The notes: a model not told the origin generated them from the letters alone. A stretch of 27,105 nt of DNA from Candidatus Diapherotrites archaeon CG08_land_8_20_14_0_20_34_12 (GCA_002779065.1 PEXL01000013.1:1-27105), one strand, 5' to 3'; shown: positions 1 through 7,927, counted from the first letter of the stretch. A program made the numbers and translations.

Positions 1-25
1 TATTTTTTCAAAAGAAATAGGTTTC

Positions 26-72
26 TGTGAGCTCTCATCTACATCTTAAAAGATGTAGGTTTCCCGCTCACA
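26..72. repeat. Two-tier stem-loop at the left edge
   Basis: An outer 7-bp stem (TGTGAGC at 26-32 with GCTCACA at 66-72) encloses an inner stem (CTACATCTT at 39-47 with AAGATGTAG at 50-58, AA loop), extendable by a GU and an AU pair. A plus-strand frame open from base 2 ends at a TAA (47-49) inside the inner hairpin. A coding tail ending in a terminal hairpin is the arrangement at the right end of IS200/IS605-type tnpB elements, but only 15 residues of that frame are visible and I do not recognise them. On the minus strand the hairpin lies just beyond a T tract (82-88 as A on plus) after the peptidase stop, so it could simply end that transcript. Confidence 0.5.
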
Positions 73-95
73 CGGCTAAAAAAACAGGCAATAGA

Positions 96-1892
96 TTAGA
101 TTACAAAATTCCCATTCTTTATAATGTAATATTTTTTCTTGCTGCCTGTACACATGCCGTAAATGTCCATCTTTTGCCTTGGGTTGTTTATTACCATGTC
201 CCAATGGTACAATGTCTGCCTGTGCGGTTCAAATCCGGAACCTAAGGCAATATGCATCATGCGGGCGATTTTCTCATTTTCAATAAGGTATAATCCTAAT
301 TTGGCTTTTGGGTTTGTGTTGATTGCAAATTCCCCAATTCTGTAAAGATTATCCTTGTGCATTTTCAATATTCCTTCAGGCAATACTTTTTTGTGCTCGT
401 ATTCTTTTATTAATTTGTTAATATCCTTCATTTCTTTTTTGATGCGGTCCATTATGCTTTTTGGCCCTTTAATTATTTCATATCTTCCTTTGTCCATTTT
501 CACAATTACCGGATTTTCAGGAGTTATTACCCTGCTTCTGTCGATATTTATTACTACATCACCAACAGCAATTCCTGAAATGCTTTCAGGGGTAAAGAAA
601 GCTTCCCCCCCGGGAACATTTGCGAACATGCCTGCATTCACTCCAAATGTTTTCTTTATGTTTTGGTCAATTAAAAAAGTAACATCAGAATCAGAGGCCA
701 TTACCCTTACCCTGTCTTTAATAGCGCCTTTCAGGTCAACAGTCATGTCTGTTTTATATCCTTTAGTTGGCCTGTTTGCAATTACCCTTAATTCATCACA
801 TTTTTCAAGTATTCTTTTTATTGCATCATTCTTTGCCCTCATTACATCATATTTGATATTTGTAGTTTCAATCAAGCGTTCAATTGGCAATGTTTCAGTA
901 ATTGCCACTCTTTTAATAGGCTCTCTTTTATCAATCTTTGTTTGCGGATACCACCAGGCTTTCAAAAACATCGAGCCAGGGGAATCCCAAACTGTTTTTT
1001 TATCCAAACTAGGGTAACCCATATTTAATCCAAAGAAATGCTTCCCGCCATATCCCTTGCCGTGTATTCCAAATGAAGCAGTGCTGAATTCAAGTTCATC
1101 TATTCCTAATAATTTTGATAATTTTTTAAATTTCTGGAAAACAGGCATATCAATCTTTTTCTCATATTCACAGCCGCCCAAGGTTGTGATTAAATCGCTT
1201 ACCCTGTCCATCTTTTCCAGTTTTGATTCCCTTGCAGTTGCCGCTCCAAGAGATGCGCGGGCATCTAATTTGATTGCAGCCAAAACAAATGCATAAGCGA
1301 TTGCAAAATTATCCAGATAATCATCAAGAGGCAAATCTAAAAATTTCTTATTTGGAATTAGATTAAAGCCAACAGAGAAAAGTTCCCCCTTTCTTAACCC
1401 AAATACTTCATTTAAAATTAATTCAGCAGTATCAACAAGCTTGCCCCATTTTCTTGGCTTAAACCAAGAGGCATGGTAAGGCAAATTAAAGTTCCAATCC
1501 TTTGAAATAAAACCGTTTTCATTTGCAATAAACTCAATATCCGGCCTTTTGAATATTTCATTAAATTCAGTATTTTTGGTTTTGTTGTTTACTACAGTTA
1601 TGAAGTCCTTCAAGGCCTTAGTTTTATCATTCTTTACGCCTTTCTGCAAATCATCATGGCAATTCCATACTTTGTTGACAATTTTCAGGGTTTTTGTTCC
1701 ATTAGTAATCACAAAAACACGAACATCGGCTTTTAATTCATCCAAAGCCCTGCTAAGCGGTGCTAAACTATAATATGCTTCTTTATTCTCGAAGCGCAAG
1801 GTGAATACTATTGTTTTCTTCTCTACACTGCCTTTCAGCAAGCCGGTATACTCATTTACTGCATGATTAAATTTTCTTATATCATATTTCAT
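96..1892 (-). CDS. M29-like (thermophilic) metallo-aminopeptidase with N-terminal extension
   Basis: Likely a metal-dependent aminopeptidase of peptidase family M29 (AmpS/AmpT/PepS), removing N-terminal residues from peptides in the cytoplasm. The C-terminal half carries the family pattern: NVPGGEAFFTPE with E430, IGEFAINTNP with E521, MHIALGSG with H547, and LYHWDM with H563 and D565, matching the two Glu, two His and Asp that bind the dinuclear metal site. The protein has 598 residues against about 370-420 for typical members; the first ~260 residues are an extension I cannot assign. The start is set by a strong GGAGGTGA (1897-1904 on the plus strand) 4 nt upstream of ATG. It lies 77 nt downstream of a 54-aa gene on the same strand. 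Substrate specificity cannot be read from sequence. Confidence 0.8.
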   Translation of the reverse strand: MKYDIRKFNHAVNEYTGLLKGSVEKKTIVFTLRFENKEAYYSLAPLSRALDELKADVRVFVITNGTKTLKIVNKVWNCHDDLQKGVKNDKTKALKDFITVVNNKTKNTEFNEIFKRPDIEFIANENGFISKDWNFNLPYHASWFKPRKWGKLVDTAELILNEVFGLRKGELFSVGFNLIPNKKFLDLPLDDYLDNFAIAYAFVLAAIKLDARASLGAATARESKLEKMDRVSDLITTLGGCEYEKKIDMPVFQKFKKLSKLLGIDELEFSTASFGIHGKGYGGKHFFGLNMGYPSLDKKTVWDSPGSMFLKAWWYPQTKIDKREPIKRVAITETLPIERLIETTNIKYDVMRAKNDAIKRILEKCDELRVIANRPTKGYKTDMTVDLKGAIKDRVRVMASDSDVTFLIDQNIKKTFGVNAGMFANVPGGEAFFTPESISGIAVGDVVINIDRSRVITPENPVIVKMDKGRYEIIKGPKSIMDRIKKEMKDINKLIKEYEHKKVLPEGILKMHKDNLYRIGEFAINTNPKAKLGLYLIENEKIARMMHIALGSGFEPHRQTLYHWDMVINNPRQKMDIYGMCTGSKKKYYIIKNGNFVI

Positions 1893-1969
1893 AGTTTCAC
1901 CTCCCTAGAGATAAACCGATTACTTTGGTTAAATAAGAATAATTAACCCCTAATTTGCGAAAGAAGCAA

Positions 1970-2134
1970 CTATTGCCCCTTTTTCATGATTGGCAAGCCA
2001 GTTTTAATGTTTTCCACAATAACGTAACCCTCTGGGAGCTCTTCATTTGAAGGTTCCCTGCTAAAATAATAGAGCGTCTCTTTCTTGTGCAGGTAATACA
2101 TCTGACCTTTGCTATTTGTGAATGTATAACCCAT
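1970..2134 (-). CDS. 54-aa conserved small protein (FTNSKGQ-YYLH type)
   Basis: This short ORF reads MGYTFTNSKGQMYYLHKK, then LYYFSREP, ELPEGYVIVEN and TGLPIMKK. The pattern of an FTNSKG-x-YYLH start, an YYFSRE strand and a GYxVVEN-xxTGLP end is one I recognise from uncharacterised small proteins common in DPANN archaea and some CPR bacteria; no function is known to me. The family normally begins at this ATG. A weak GGGG lies about 10 nt upstream. A different ATG at 2193, in another frame, has a better ribosome-binding site (GGTGG with 6-nt spacing) and opens a 69-codon frame that covers most of this gene. I favour the 54-aa frame on residue pattern. The M29-like peptidase follows after 77 nt and may be co-transcribed. 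Confidence 0.75.
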   Translation of the reverse strand: MGYTFTNSKGQMYYLHKKETLYYFSREPSNEELPEGYVIVENIKTGLPIMKKGQ

Positions 2135-2232
2135 ATATATGATAACCCCTTTTTGTGTGTACAGTATATCTCGCAGTTTGGGATTTTAAACATATCTCTC
2201 CACCTATGTTTAAGTTAATCAACTAGGGAGTT

Positions 2233-2250
2233 GTATTATATTAATATATA
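2233..2250. promoter_or_regulatory. Divergent AT-rich promoter core
   Basis: TTATATTAATATATAG lies 30-45 nt before the ATG of the plus-strand DHH gene (2281), the right place for a TATA box of a leaderless or very short-leader transcript. The same element lies about 45 nt before the minus-strand ATG at 2193, so it could serve both directions. Positions are by inspection only. Confidence 0.5.
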
Positions 2251-2280
2251 GTACTAATCATTTTTGATTATGTGGTTTAA

Positions 2281-3366
2281 ATGCCGGAACACGATAAAAA
2301 CGAGCTTTTTGGCAGGTTTCAGAGATTTGTAAAGAACATAACGCCAAAAGACCGCATTGCCTTATGTTATCATAGGGATCCTGACGGTTTGGCTTCTGCC
2401 TTGCTTGTTTCAAAAGCAATTGAGAAATATTCTGGCAATAAGATCAGGTTTTTGCATGCATCAGATTATAATGAACTGCATGTACTTGAAAAGGCAATAG
2501 CTGAGGAAAGCCCGGACAAAATAATAATTGTTGACCTTTCTTTAGACTCCAAATTGAATTCTTTTGCTGAACTGAACAAACATTGCAAATCAATCCTTAT
2601 GCTGGACCACCATAAAATCTACCAGGATTTAAATTCTGAAGATATTATTTTTATAAAATCCCAATATGTTAATGAAGAGTTGGATGGGAGCAAGTATCCT
2701 GTTTCAAAATTAAGTTATGATTTATTTTCAAATCTGGTTGATTTATCCAAAAGCAGATGGATTGCTTGCTTAGGGATCATTGGTGATAATGGTTATTCTT
2801 CCTGGGAACCTTTTTTCAATGAGGTAATGCATGAAGACAATATCAGTATTGAAGAATTAAGGTCAGGCACAGAATTAATTAATTCAATTGAAACAATACA
2901 CCCAGAACTTTTTCCGCAATTATTTGATTATTTGAATAATTGCCCTAATCTTAATGATTTTCTGAATTCGGAATTCAATGAATACAGGCAGGAGCTTTAT
3001 GATATGGCTGATAAGATACTTGCTGAAATGGATGATAAAGCAGATATTCATAATAGCATAAGTTTAATTATTTACAAAATTAACGCAAAATATAATATAA
3101 AGAGCTTTATTGCAAATCAAATGTCCTATGAAAATCCTGCAAAAACCATTGTTGTGATGCAGGAAATGGATCCTGACCGCATATGGTTTTCAGCAAGAAG
3201 GCAGGATTTCAAATTAAAAATGAATGAACTTTTGGAAGAGGCAATAAAAGGCATTCCGGATTCTTCTGCAGGAGGGCATATTCCCGCATCAGCAGGCTCA
3301 ATTCCAAAGGCTTATGAAGATAAATTCAAGGAAAATATTGTAAGGATCCTGAAGGAAGGGAAATAA
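2281..3366 (+). CDS. DHH/DHHA1-family phosphoesterase (RecJ-like)
   Basis: A 361-residue DHH-superfamily phosphoesterase, a manganese-dependent fold that cleaves phosphodiesters in single-stranded DNA or RNA or in small nucleotides. Motifs appear in order: CYHRDPDG with H31, D33 and D35; IIVDLSLD with D85; LMLDHH with D109-H110-H111; then GIIGDNG. The C-terminal DHHA1 substrate-binding part ends in SAGGHIPASAGS, with the Gly-Gly-His at 331-333. Length and layout fit archaeal RecJ-like nucleases such as the replisome-associated GAN group, but nanoRNase or other DHH activities are not excluded. It starts 30 nt after a TATA-like stretch with no evident ribosome-binding site, so it is probably leaderless. 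The toxin-antitoxin pair downstream is on the same strand but has its own promoter region. Confidence 0.85.
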   Translation: MPEHDKNELFGRFQRFVKNITPKDRIALCYHRDPDGLASALLVSKAIEKYSGNKIRFLHASDYNELHVLEKAIAEESPDKIIIVDLSLDSKLNSFAELNKHCKSILMLDHHKIYQDLNSEDIIFIKSQYVNEELDGSKYPVSKLSYDLFSNLVDLSKSRWIACLGIIGDNGYSSWEPFFNEVMHEDNISIEELRSGTELINSIETIHPELFPQLFDYLNNCPNLNDFLNSEFNEYRQELYDMADKILAEMDDKADIHNSISLIIYKINAKYNIKSFIANQMSYENPAKTIVVMQEMDPDRIWFSARRQDFKLKMNELLEEAIKGIPDSSAGGHIPASAGSIPKAYEDKFKENIVRILKEGK

Positions 3367-3367
3367 T

Positions 3368-3427
3368 AGAAGGCATCCTAACATATACGTTTTTATCAGA
3401 AGGCATATTAATATATATCTTTTTGTA
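3368..3427 (+). repeat. Tandem 30-bp imperfect repeat upstream of the TA pair
   Basis: Two adjacent 30-bp units (3368-3397 and 3398-3427) both start AGAAGGCAT and match at about 23 of 30 positions. The second contains the TATA-like TTAATATATAT (3408-3418). The pair lies between the DHH gene stop and the antitoxin start. Because RHH antitoxins repress their own operons by binding repeated sites over the promoter, this is a plausible operator. Confidence 0.55.
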
Positions 3428-3466
3428 TACTATTTGATAACTATTACTTAACAAATTGGTGGAAAA

Positions 3467-3748
3467 ATGACCGAAACATTAGTTAGAGTAGAAGGTGCCC
3501 AAGAATTTATTTTAGGGAAATTAGTGGAGTTAGGCATTTTCAAGACAAGAAGCGAGGTAATCAGGGCAGGCATTTTAGAGCTTGGAAAAGAGTATGGGGT
3601 ATTTGCAAACATAAAAGATTTGGAAAGTGAGCTGGCTGCAAGAAAGATGCAGAAAATAAACTCTGAAGTTGCTTCCGGGAAAAGAAGGTTAGTTAAATTT
3701 GATGATGCTCTTAAGGAATTAAAGATCAAAAGAAAAGACCTTAAATGA
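3467..3748 (+). CDS. Ribbon-helix-helix antitoxin (ParD/CopG-like)
   Basis: A 93-residue likely type II antitoxin. The N-terminus has the RHH plan: a short strand (TETLVRVEG), helix 1 (EFILGKLVELGIF), a turn with KTRSEVIRAGI and helix 2 (RAGILELGKEYG), giving a dimeric DNA-binding domain in residues 1-45. The rest is highly charged (ELAARKMQKINSEVASGKRR and KELKIKRKDLK) and would wrap the toxin. GGTGG lies 4 nt before the ATG. Its stop overlaps the toxin start by 4 nt (ATGA), so the two are translationally coupled. Tandem 30-bp repeats upstream may be the autoregulatory operator. It is separate from the DHH gene by 100 nt. Confidence 0.85.
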   Translation: MTETLVRVEGAQEFILGKLVELGIFKTRSEVIRAGILELGKEYGVFANIKDLESELAARKMQKINSEVASGKRRLVKFDDALKELKIKRKDLK

Positions 3749-4008
3749 GCTATTCAATTCTATTTGAATTTGAAGCAAAGGAACAACTTAAACGATTCGA
3801 TAGATCAATTCAGCTACAGATTTTGAAGAAAGTGGTGCAGATGGAGACGAAGGCATCTGCTAGGCACCTAAAATTTGGAACTGAATTCTTTGTTGAAGAG
3901 ATAGGGCAATATAGGATTGCATTTAAAGTAGAAGAACAATTGCTTGAAAAAAGAATTTATTTTATTGGCAAACATAAAGATTATGAAAAATGGTATAAGA
4001 AACCATAA
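3745..4008 (+). CDS. RelE/ParE-superfamily toxin
   Basis: An 87-residue toxin-like protein that begins inside the antitoxin stop codon. The order of elements is that of the RelE/ParE fold: YSILFEFEAKEQLKRFD, a helix IQLQILKKVVQME, then ARHLKFGTEFFVEEIGQYRIAFKV, LEKRIYFIGKHKDYEKWY. The GQYRIAFKV strand and the C-terminal IGKHKDYEKWY are typical of RelE-type ribosome-dependent mRNA interferases, whose activity uses basic residues and a C-terminal Tyr; R51-region and Y84-region residues are candidates only. ParE-like gyrase inhibition cannot be excluded. Genetic pairing with the RHH antitoxin supports the assignment. T-rich sequence follows the stop and may end the transcript. Confidence 0.85.
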   Translation: MSYSILFEFEAKEQLKRFDRSIQLQILKKVVQMETKASARHLKFGTEFFVEEIGQYRIAFKVEEQLLEKRIYFIGKHKDYEKWYKKP

Positions 4009-4041
4009 ATCAACCTATGAGCTGATTTTTTTGGATTATTT

Positions 4042-6630
4042 TCACTGTTTTTTCTTCCCTTTGAGCAATTCCCTTATTATAAAAACCGTTAAAGCTGTGC
4101 TAATTATCATCAGCCAATCAAATATATTTAGCGGTGTTACCTTGAATACTTGATTTAGCGGTGTGTAAAGGATAATCATCTGCAGGCTCAATGTCAGTAA
4201 GGTTACATAGATAAGCCATTTATTTCTGAATAACTCACCTAGCACAGGCCTATCCAGCGAGCGCCAGGAAAATGATTGGAACTTTTCAAATATAATTAAA
4301 GAAGTAAATGCTATTGTCTGCGCCTTAATTAATGACTCATTTAATCCCAGGCTGAATAATGCTAAAACACAGGCTGTTGCAATTAACCCATAGCTCATAA
4401 TCCCTTTCCAAATGCCATGCCATATACTTTCATCTCTTGGCCTGGGCTTTCTTGACATTATTTCTTTATCAATAGGATCAACAGATAATGCCAAAGCAGG
4501 CAAACCATCAGTAACTAGATTAATCCAGAGTATTTGTATTGCTATAAGCGGCATAGGCAGTCCTAAAAGCATTGAAATAAATATTATCAATACTTCAGCG
4601 ATATTCCCGCTCAAAAGGAAAGCTATTACTTTCTTAATATTATCATAAATGCCCCGGCCTTCTTCTACCGCATTTACTATTGTTGCGAAATTATCATCAG
4701 TGAGGACAATATCGCTGGCTTCCTTTGCAACATCAGTTCCGGTAATGCCCATTGCCACCCCGATATCTGCTTTCTTTAAGGCTATTGCATCATTAATCCC
4801 ATCGCCAGTCATTGCTACTACATGCCCGTTATTCTTCAAAACCTCAGTAATTCTTACTTTATGCAATGGCGAAACCCTTGCATAAACGCAGACATTTTCT
4901 ACAATATCATTCAATTCTTTATCATTCATCTGGTCTAATTCAAGGCCTGTGACAGCAATACTTTTTGAATCTTTTATCAAACCTAATTCCTGCGCAATTG
5001 CCAAAGCAGTTTGTTTATGGTCGCCGGTAATCATCACAACTTTTATCCCAGCAGAATGGCATTTTTTTATCGCTTCCTTGGCTTCTTTTCTTGGCGGGTC
5101 AATCATTGCCTGCAACCCTGCAAATGTTAAATCAGATTCTTCAAGTTTTTTTGCATCTTTGTATGCAAACCCTAAAACCCTTAACCCCTGTGAAGCAAAA
5201 CCAGCAGTAACATTATTTATTTCTTCAACATCCTTCTGGACCAATTTTCTTATTTTGCCGTTTTCATAAATTTGTGAGCATTTTTTCAGCAATTCTTCAA
5301 CCGCCCCTTTGGAATAAATTCTGTCTGAAAAAACCGACATCATTTTTCTTTCAGAAGTGAATTCAATTTCATCAAGCCTTTTTTGTTTTTTTTCAAAATC
5401 AAGCCTGGCTTTTTTCGCGCTCACAATCAGTGCAATTTCTGTAGGGTCCCCTATGTGTAAAGTAGCATCATTGCATTCCATCCCAATATTCAAAAGCAAT
5501 TCTAAATCTTTATCTGGTTTTATTTCTTTCCCGCCAATTGAGAATTTTCCTTCTGTGGAATGCCCTTCACCGGAAACATCAATTACTTTATTATTTACAT
5601 AGATCTTCCTTACAGTCATTGCATTTACTGTCAATGTCCCTGTTTTATCTGTGCAGATGACTGTTGTTGACCCTAATGTTTCTACAGCAGTTAATTTCCT
5701 TATCACTGCTTTCTTTTGGGCCATTCTGTATACCCCTAAGGATAAAGCTGTTGTGATAGAAGCAAGAAGGCCTTCAGGCACTGCTGCTACGGCCAAAGCA
5801 ACTGAAATAAGGAATATTTCAATAGGGTTCATCCCTATTGAAAGCCCAACAATGAAAATTATTACACACAAACCAAGGAATAATACACCTAACTGGGTGC
5901 CTAATTTATCAATCTTTTTTTGTAATGGGGTTTTTTCCTCTTCGCCCTGAATGCTTGCTGCAATATTTCCGAATTCAGTATTCATGCCTGTTGCGGTCAC
6001 AAGTGCTTTACAATGCCCATAAACAACAGTTGTTGCAGCATACAGCATATTGTGCCTTTCGCTTATTATTGCAGTATTTTTTATCTCAGAATCAAATTTT
6101 TCAACAGGCACGGATTCCCCGGTTAATGAAGATTCATCAATCTTAAGATTTATTGATTCAATCAGGCGGCAGTCTGCCTGTATTTTATCCCCTGCCGCAA
6201 AAAGTAAAATATCTCCAGGAACAATTTCCTCGGATTTTATTATTTTTGCCTCATTATTTCTCAGGACTTTGGCGTTTAGTGCTGCCAGCTTTTTCAATGC
6301 TTCAAGGATTTTCTCTGCTTTTCTTTCCTGATAAAACCCAAGCAAGGCATTTAAAATCACAATTGCAAAAATAACTGCAGCGTCAAGGATTTCCCCAAGA
6401 AATACTGAAACAACTGTTGCCACAAGCAGAATTAATATAAGCACGCTTTTGAATTGGTCCAGAAAAATCTGCAGAGCTGTCTTTTTTTTCTTTTCCTGTA
6501 TGCGATTCTCCCCAAATTCAAGCAATCTTTTCTTTGCTTCTCCATCGCTTAGGCCATTTTCTGTTGAATTCAATTTCTGCAAAGATTCCCTTGCATTTAA
6601 TTTGTAAAATTCAGCCTTTTCAATCCCCAT
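4042..6630 (-). CDS. P-type Ca2+-transporting ATPase (P2A, SERCA/PMCA-like)
   Basis: An 862-residue cation pump that exports or sequesters Ca2+ across the membrane using ATP. The N-terminal cation-ATPase domain comes first, then membrane helices, the actuator TGES (170-173), M4 with PEGL (285-288), the phosphorylation motif DKTGT (D328), nucleotide-binding KGA (441-443), TGDGIND (608-614) and C-terminal helices. Ion-site residues match SERCA: N676 and E679 in M5, and N704, T707 and D708 in M6, so site II appears intact and Ca2+ is favoured over Na+ or H+. GAGGAA lies 6 nt before the ATG. It follows a lipoprotein gene on the same strand after 16 nt, so the two probably form an operon. Confidence 0.92.
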   Translation of the reverse strand: MGIEKAEFYKLNARESLQKLNSTENGLSDGEAKKRLLEFGENRIQEKKKKTALQIFLDQFKSVLILILLVATVVSVFLGEILDAAVIFAIVILNALLGFYQERKAEKILEALKKLAALNAKVLRNNEAKIIKSEEIVPGDILLFAAGDKIQADCRLIESINLKIDESSLTGESVPVEKFDSEIKNTAIISERHNMLYAATTVVYGHCKALVTATGMNTEFGNIAASIQGEEEKTPLQKKIDKLGTQLGVLFLGLCVIIFIVGLSIGMNPIEIFLISVALAVAAVPEGLLASITTALSLGVYRMAQKKAVIRKLTAVETLGSTTVICTDKTGTLTVNAMTVRKIYVNNKVIDVSGEGHSTEGKFSIGGKEIKPDKDLELLLNIGMECNDATLHIGDPTEIALIVSAKKARLDFEKKQKRLDEIEFTSERKMMSVFSDRIYSKGAVEELLKKCSQIYENGKIRKLVQKDVEEINNVTAGFASQGLRVLGFAYKDAKKLEESDLTFAGLQAMIDPPRKEAKEAIKKCHSAGIKVVMITGDHKQTALAIAQELGLIKDSKSIAVTGLELDQMNDKELNDIVENVCVYARVSPLHKVRITEVLKNNGHVVAMTGDGINDAIALKKADIGVAMGITGTDVAKEASDIVLTDDNFATIVNAVEEGRGIYDNIKKVIAFLLSGNIAEVLIIFISMLLGLPMPLIAIQILWINLVTDGLPALALSVDPIDKEIMSRKPRPRDESIWHGIWKGIMSYGLIATACVLALFSLGLNESLIKAQTIAFTSLIIFEKFQSFSWRSLDRPVLGELFRNKWLIYVTLLTLSLQMIILYTPLNQVFKVTPLNIFDWLMIISTALTVFIIRELLKGKKKQ

Positions 6631-6646
6631 TTTATTTCCTCAAAAA

Positions 6647-7063
6647 TTAAATTGCTTTTATAAATTTGCATTCTGTATCCAGTTCAACAAAATGATTTGC
6701 TGAAACGCCATATTCATAACATTGATTTTCTTTTAAATCATCTGCTGCAATTCTCGGATTATGTGCAACATCACAAACCCAATCTTGCATATCCCAAGAT
6801 AAAGTAGCTTCACTTAAGCAAGGCCCGGCACTTAAATCCCATTTTATTTTTAAAGCATCTTTACATAATGTTTTGCAATTCTGTGTAGCAATCTCCTCTT
6901 TAGACAATGTTTCTGCGGGTAATGAATCAGTCTGGCTTTGGCTGATAATTTCTTCTTTGGGTAAAAAATCATTTTGGCTTGGTTTATTTTGCAGGCATCC
7001 AGACATAAACAGGATTAAGAGTGTTAATAGCATCAATCCGAACAATATCTTTTCCTTTCTCAT
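6647..7063 (-). CDS. Cys-rich secreted lipoprotein
   Basis: A 138-residue protein with a lipoprotein signal: basic MRKEK, hydrophobic residues 6-20, and a lipobox-like FMSGC ending at C23, so the mature protein would be lipid-anchored outside the cell. A Ser/Gln/Glu-rich linker follows, then a compact domain with six Cys (NCKTLCKD, AGPCLSEA, WVCDVAHNPR, NQCYEY, TECKF) that could form three disulfides. The WVCDVAHNPR and CYEYG-x-HFVELD pattern resembles uncharacterised secreted DPANN proteins. A TTG codon lies one triplet upstream; ATG at 7063 is preferred, with GGGG about 5 nt before it. It directly precedes the Ca2+ ATPase gene, but a functional tie is unproven. Confidence 0.75.
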   Translation of the reverse strand: MRKEKILFGLMLLTLLILFMSGCLQNKPSQNDFLPKEEIISQSQTDSLPAETLSKEEIATQNCKTLCKDALKIKWDLSAGPCLSEATLSWDMQDWVCDVAHNPRIAADDLKENQCYEYGVSANHFVELDTECKFIKAI

Positions 7064-7124
7064 CAAATCCCCGTACTAATTAGCTCTTTGTTTTATTAAT
7101 ATTTTGCTTTATTCTACCATAAGC

Positions 7125-7691
7125 ATGAAAATAATATTAGCATCAAGCAACAAGCACAAGTTTGAGGAAATGTCAAAAATTCTCAAACCTTACAGAATTG
7201 AACTGGAAAGGGCAGATGTGCAGGTGAATGAATCTGATTTTGAAACATTGGAAGAATCTGCAGAGGATAAGGCAAGAAAGGCATTTCAAATGTTAAAAAA
7301 ACCTTTAATTGTTGAGGATACTGGCGTTTACTTTGATGCATTTAAAAATTTTCCCGGAATTTATCCTAAAAGGATGTATCTTTCCTTGGGTTTTAAGGGC
7401 CTTTTGAAATTGCTTGAAGGGGAAAAAAGAAGCGCTTATTTCAAAACCTGTGTTTCATATTATGACGGCTTCAGAATGAAAACTTTCTCAGGAAAATTGC
7501 AGGGTAAAATGGCTGAACATGTGCATGATGCTGATAAGGATGTTTTGCCATATGAAAAAATCTTCATGCCAAAAGGGCATAAAGCAACACTTTCTGCAAT
7601 TTCGCGGGAAGAAAAAAATACCTTTTCGCACAGAGGCATAGCAACAAGAAAATTTGCAGAATGGGCCTCAAAGAGGTTAATAAAACACTGA
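7125..7691 (+). CDS. Ham1/RdgB-family XTP/dITP pyrophosphatase
   Basis: A 188-residue house-cleaning enzyme that hydrolyses dITP, ITP and XTP to monophosphates, keeping deaminated purines out of nucleic acids. It begins with the substrate-binding MKIILASSNKHKFEEM, followed by ESAEDKARKAF, the catalytic-region VEDTGVYFDAF and FPGIYPKRM, and the C-terminal SHRGIATRKF that contacts the base. Length is normal for the family. I chose ATG at 7125: it starts exactly at the conserved strand and lies about 28 nt after a TATA-like TTTATTAATATTTT (7090-7105). A TTG start at 7104 would sit within that promoter. It is divergent from the lipoprotein-ATPase operon. Confidence 0.92.
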   Translation: MKIILASSNKHKFEEMSKILKPYRIELERADVQVNESDFETLEESAEDKARKAFQMLKKPLIVEDTGVYFDAFKNFPGIYPKRMYLSLGFKGLLKLLEGEKRSAYFKTCVSYYDGFRMKTFSGKLQGKMAEHVHDADKDVLPYEKIFMPKGHKATLSAISREEKNTFSHRGIATRKFAEWASKRLIKH

Positions 7692-7740
7692 AAAACAGAA
7701 ATATGCAAATTAAGCATCTTTTTATTGCCTAAATTATCTG

Positions 7741-7887
7741 TGCTATAGTAAAGGACATAAATATTTGAACAAAATATAGTCCTTCCTATGAAAGCAAAGC
7801 TTTCATGGACCCAAAAAACTTATGTTTTTTAGGGTTACATATAGCAGATGAGCAATAAATGTTCAATTATTAAAGTCATCAGCTATA
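7741..7887 (+). ncRNA. Candidate multi-stem structured RNA with two exclusive pairings
   Basis: P1 pairs TGCTATA (7741-7747) with TATAGCA (7840-7846) and closes three hairpins: P2, AAGGAC (7751-7756) with GTCCTT (7779-7784) plus inner ATATTT/AAATAT; P3, ATGAAAGC (7788-7795) with GCTTTCAT (7799-7806), extended by U-G and C-G pairs; P4, ACCCAAAAAAC (7809-7819) with GTTTTTT-A-GGGT (7824-7835), one bulged A. The 3' strand of P1 can instead pair downstream: TATAGCAGATGA (7840-7851) with TCATCAGCTATA (7876-7887), 11 pairs with one A-A mismatch. The U-G pair in P3 favours the plus strand. It does not fit tRNA, 5S or box C/D rules. The promoter of the next gene lies downstream, so a free RNA or mobile-element remnant is as likely as a leader. 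Confidence 0.4.
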
Positions 7888-7927
7888 ATCAAAAACTATT
7901 TAAACATTAAGTGCTTCTAATAGATAA

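Noticed and set aside
355..1017. 220-codon plus-strand frame opposite the M29-like peptidase
   Set aside because: It mirrors the codon use of the minus-strand gene, giving a hydrophobic low-complexity product; the peptidase frame has the catalytic motifs.
7741..7846. Four-stem element as a tRNA or 5S rRNA gene
   Set aside because: At 106 nt it lacks the T-loop consensus, a 5-bp T stem and an anticodon arm of normal size, and has none of the 5S conserved blocks; GC content is far too low for either.
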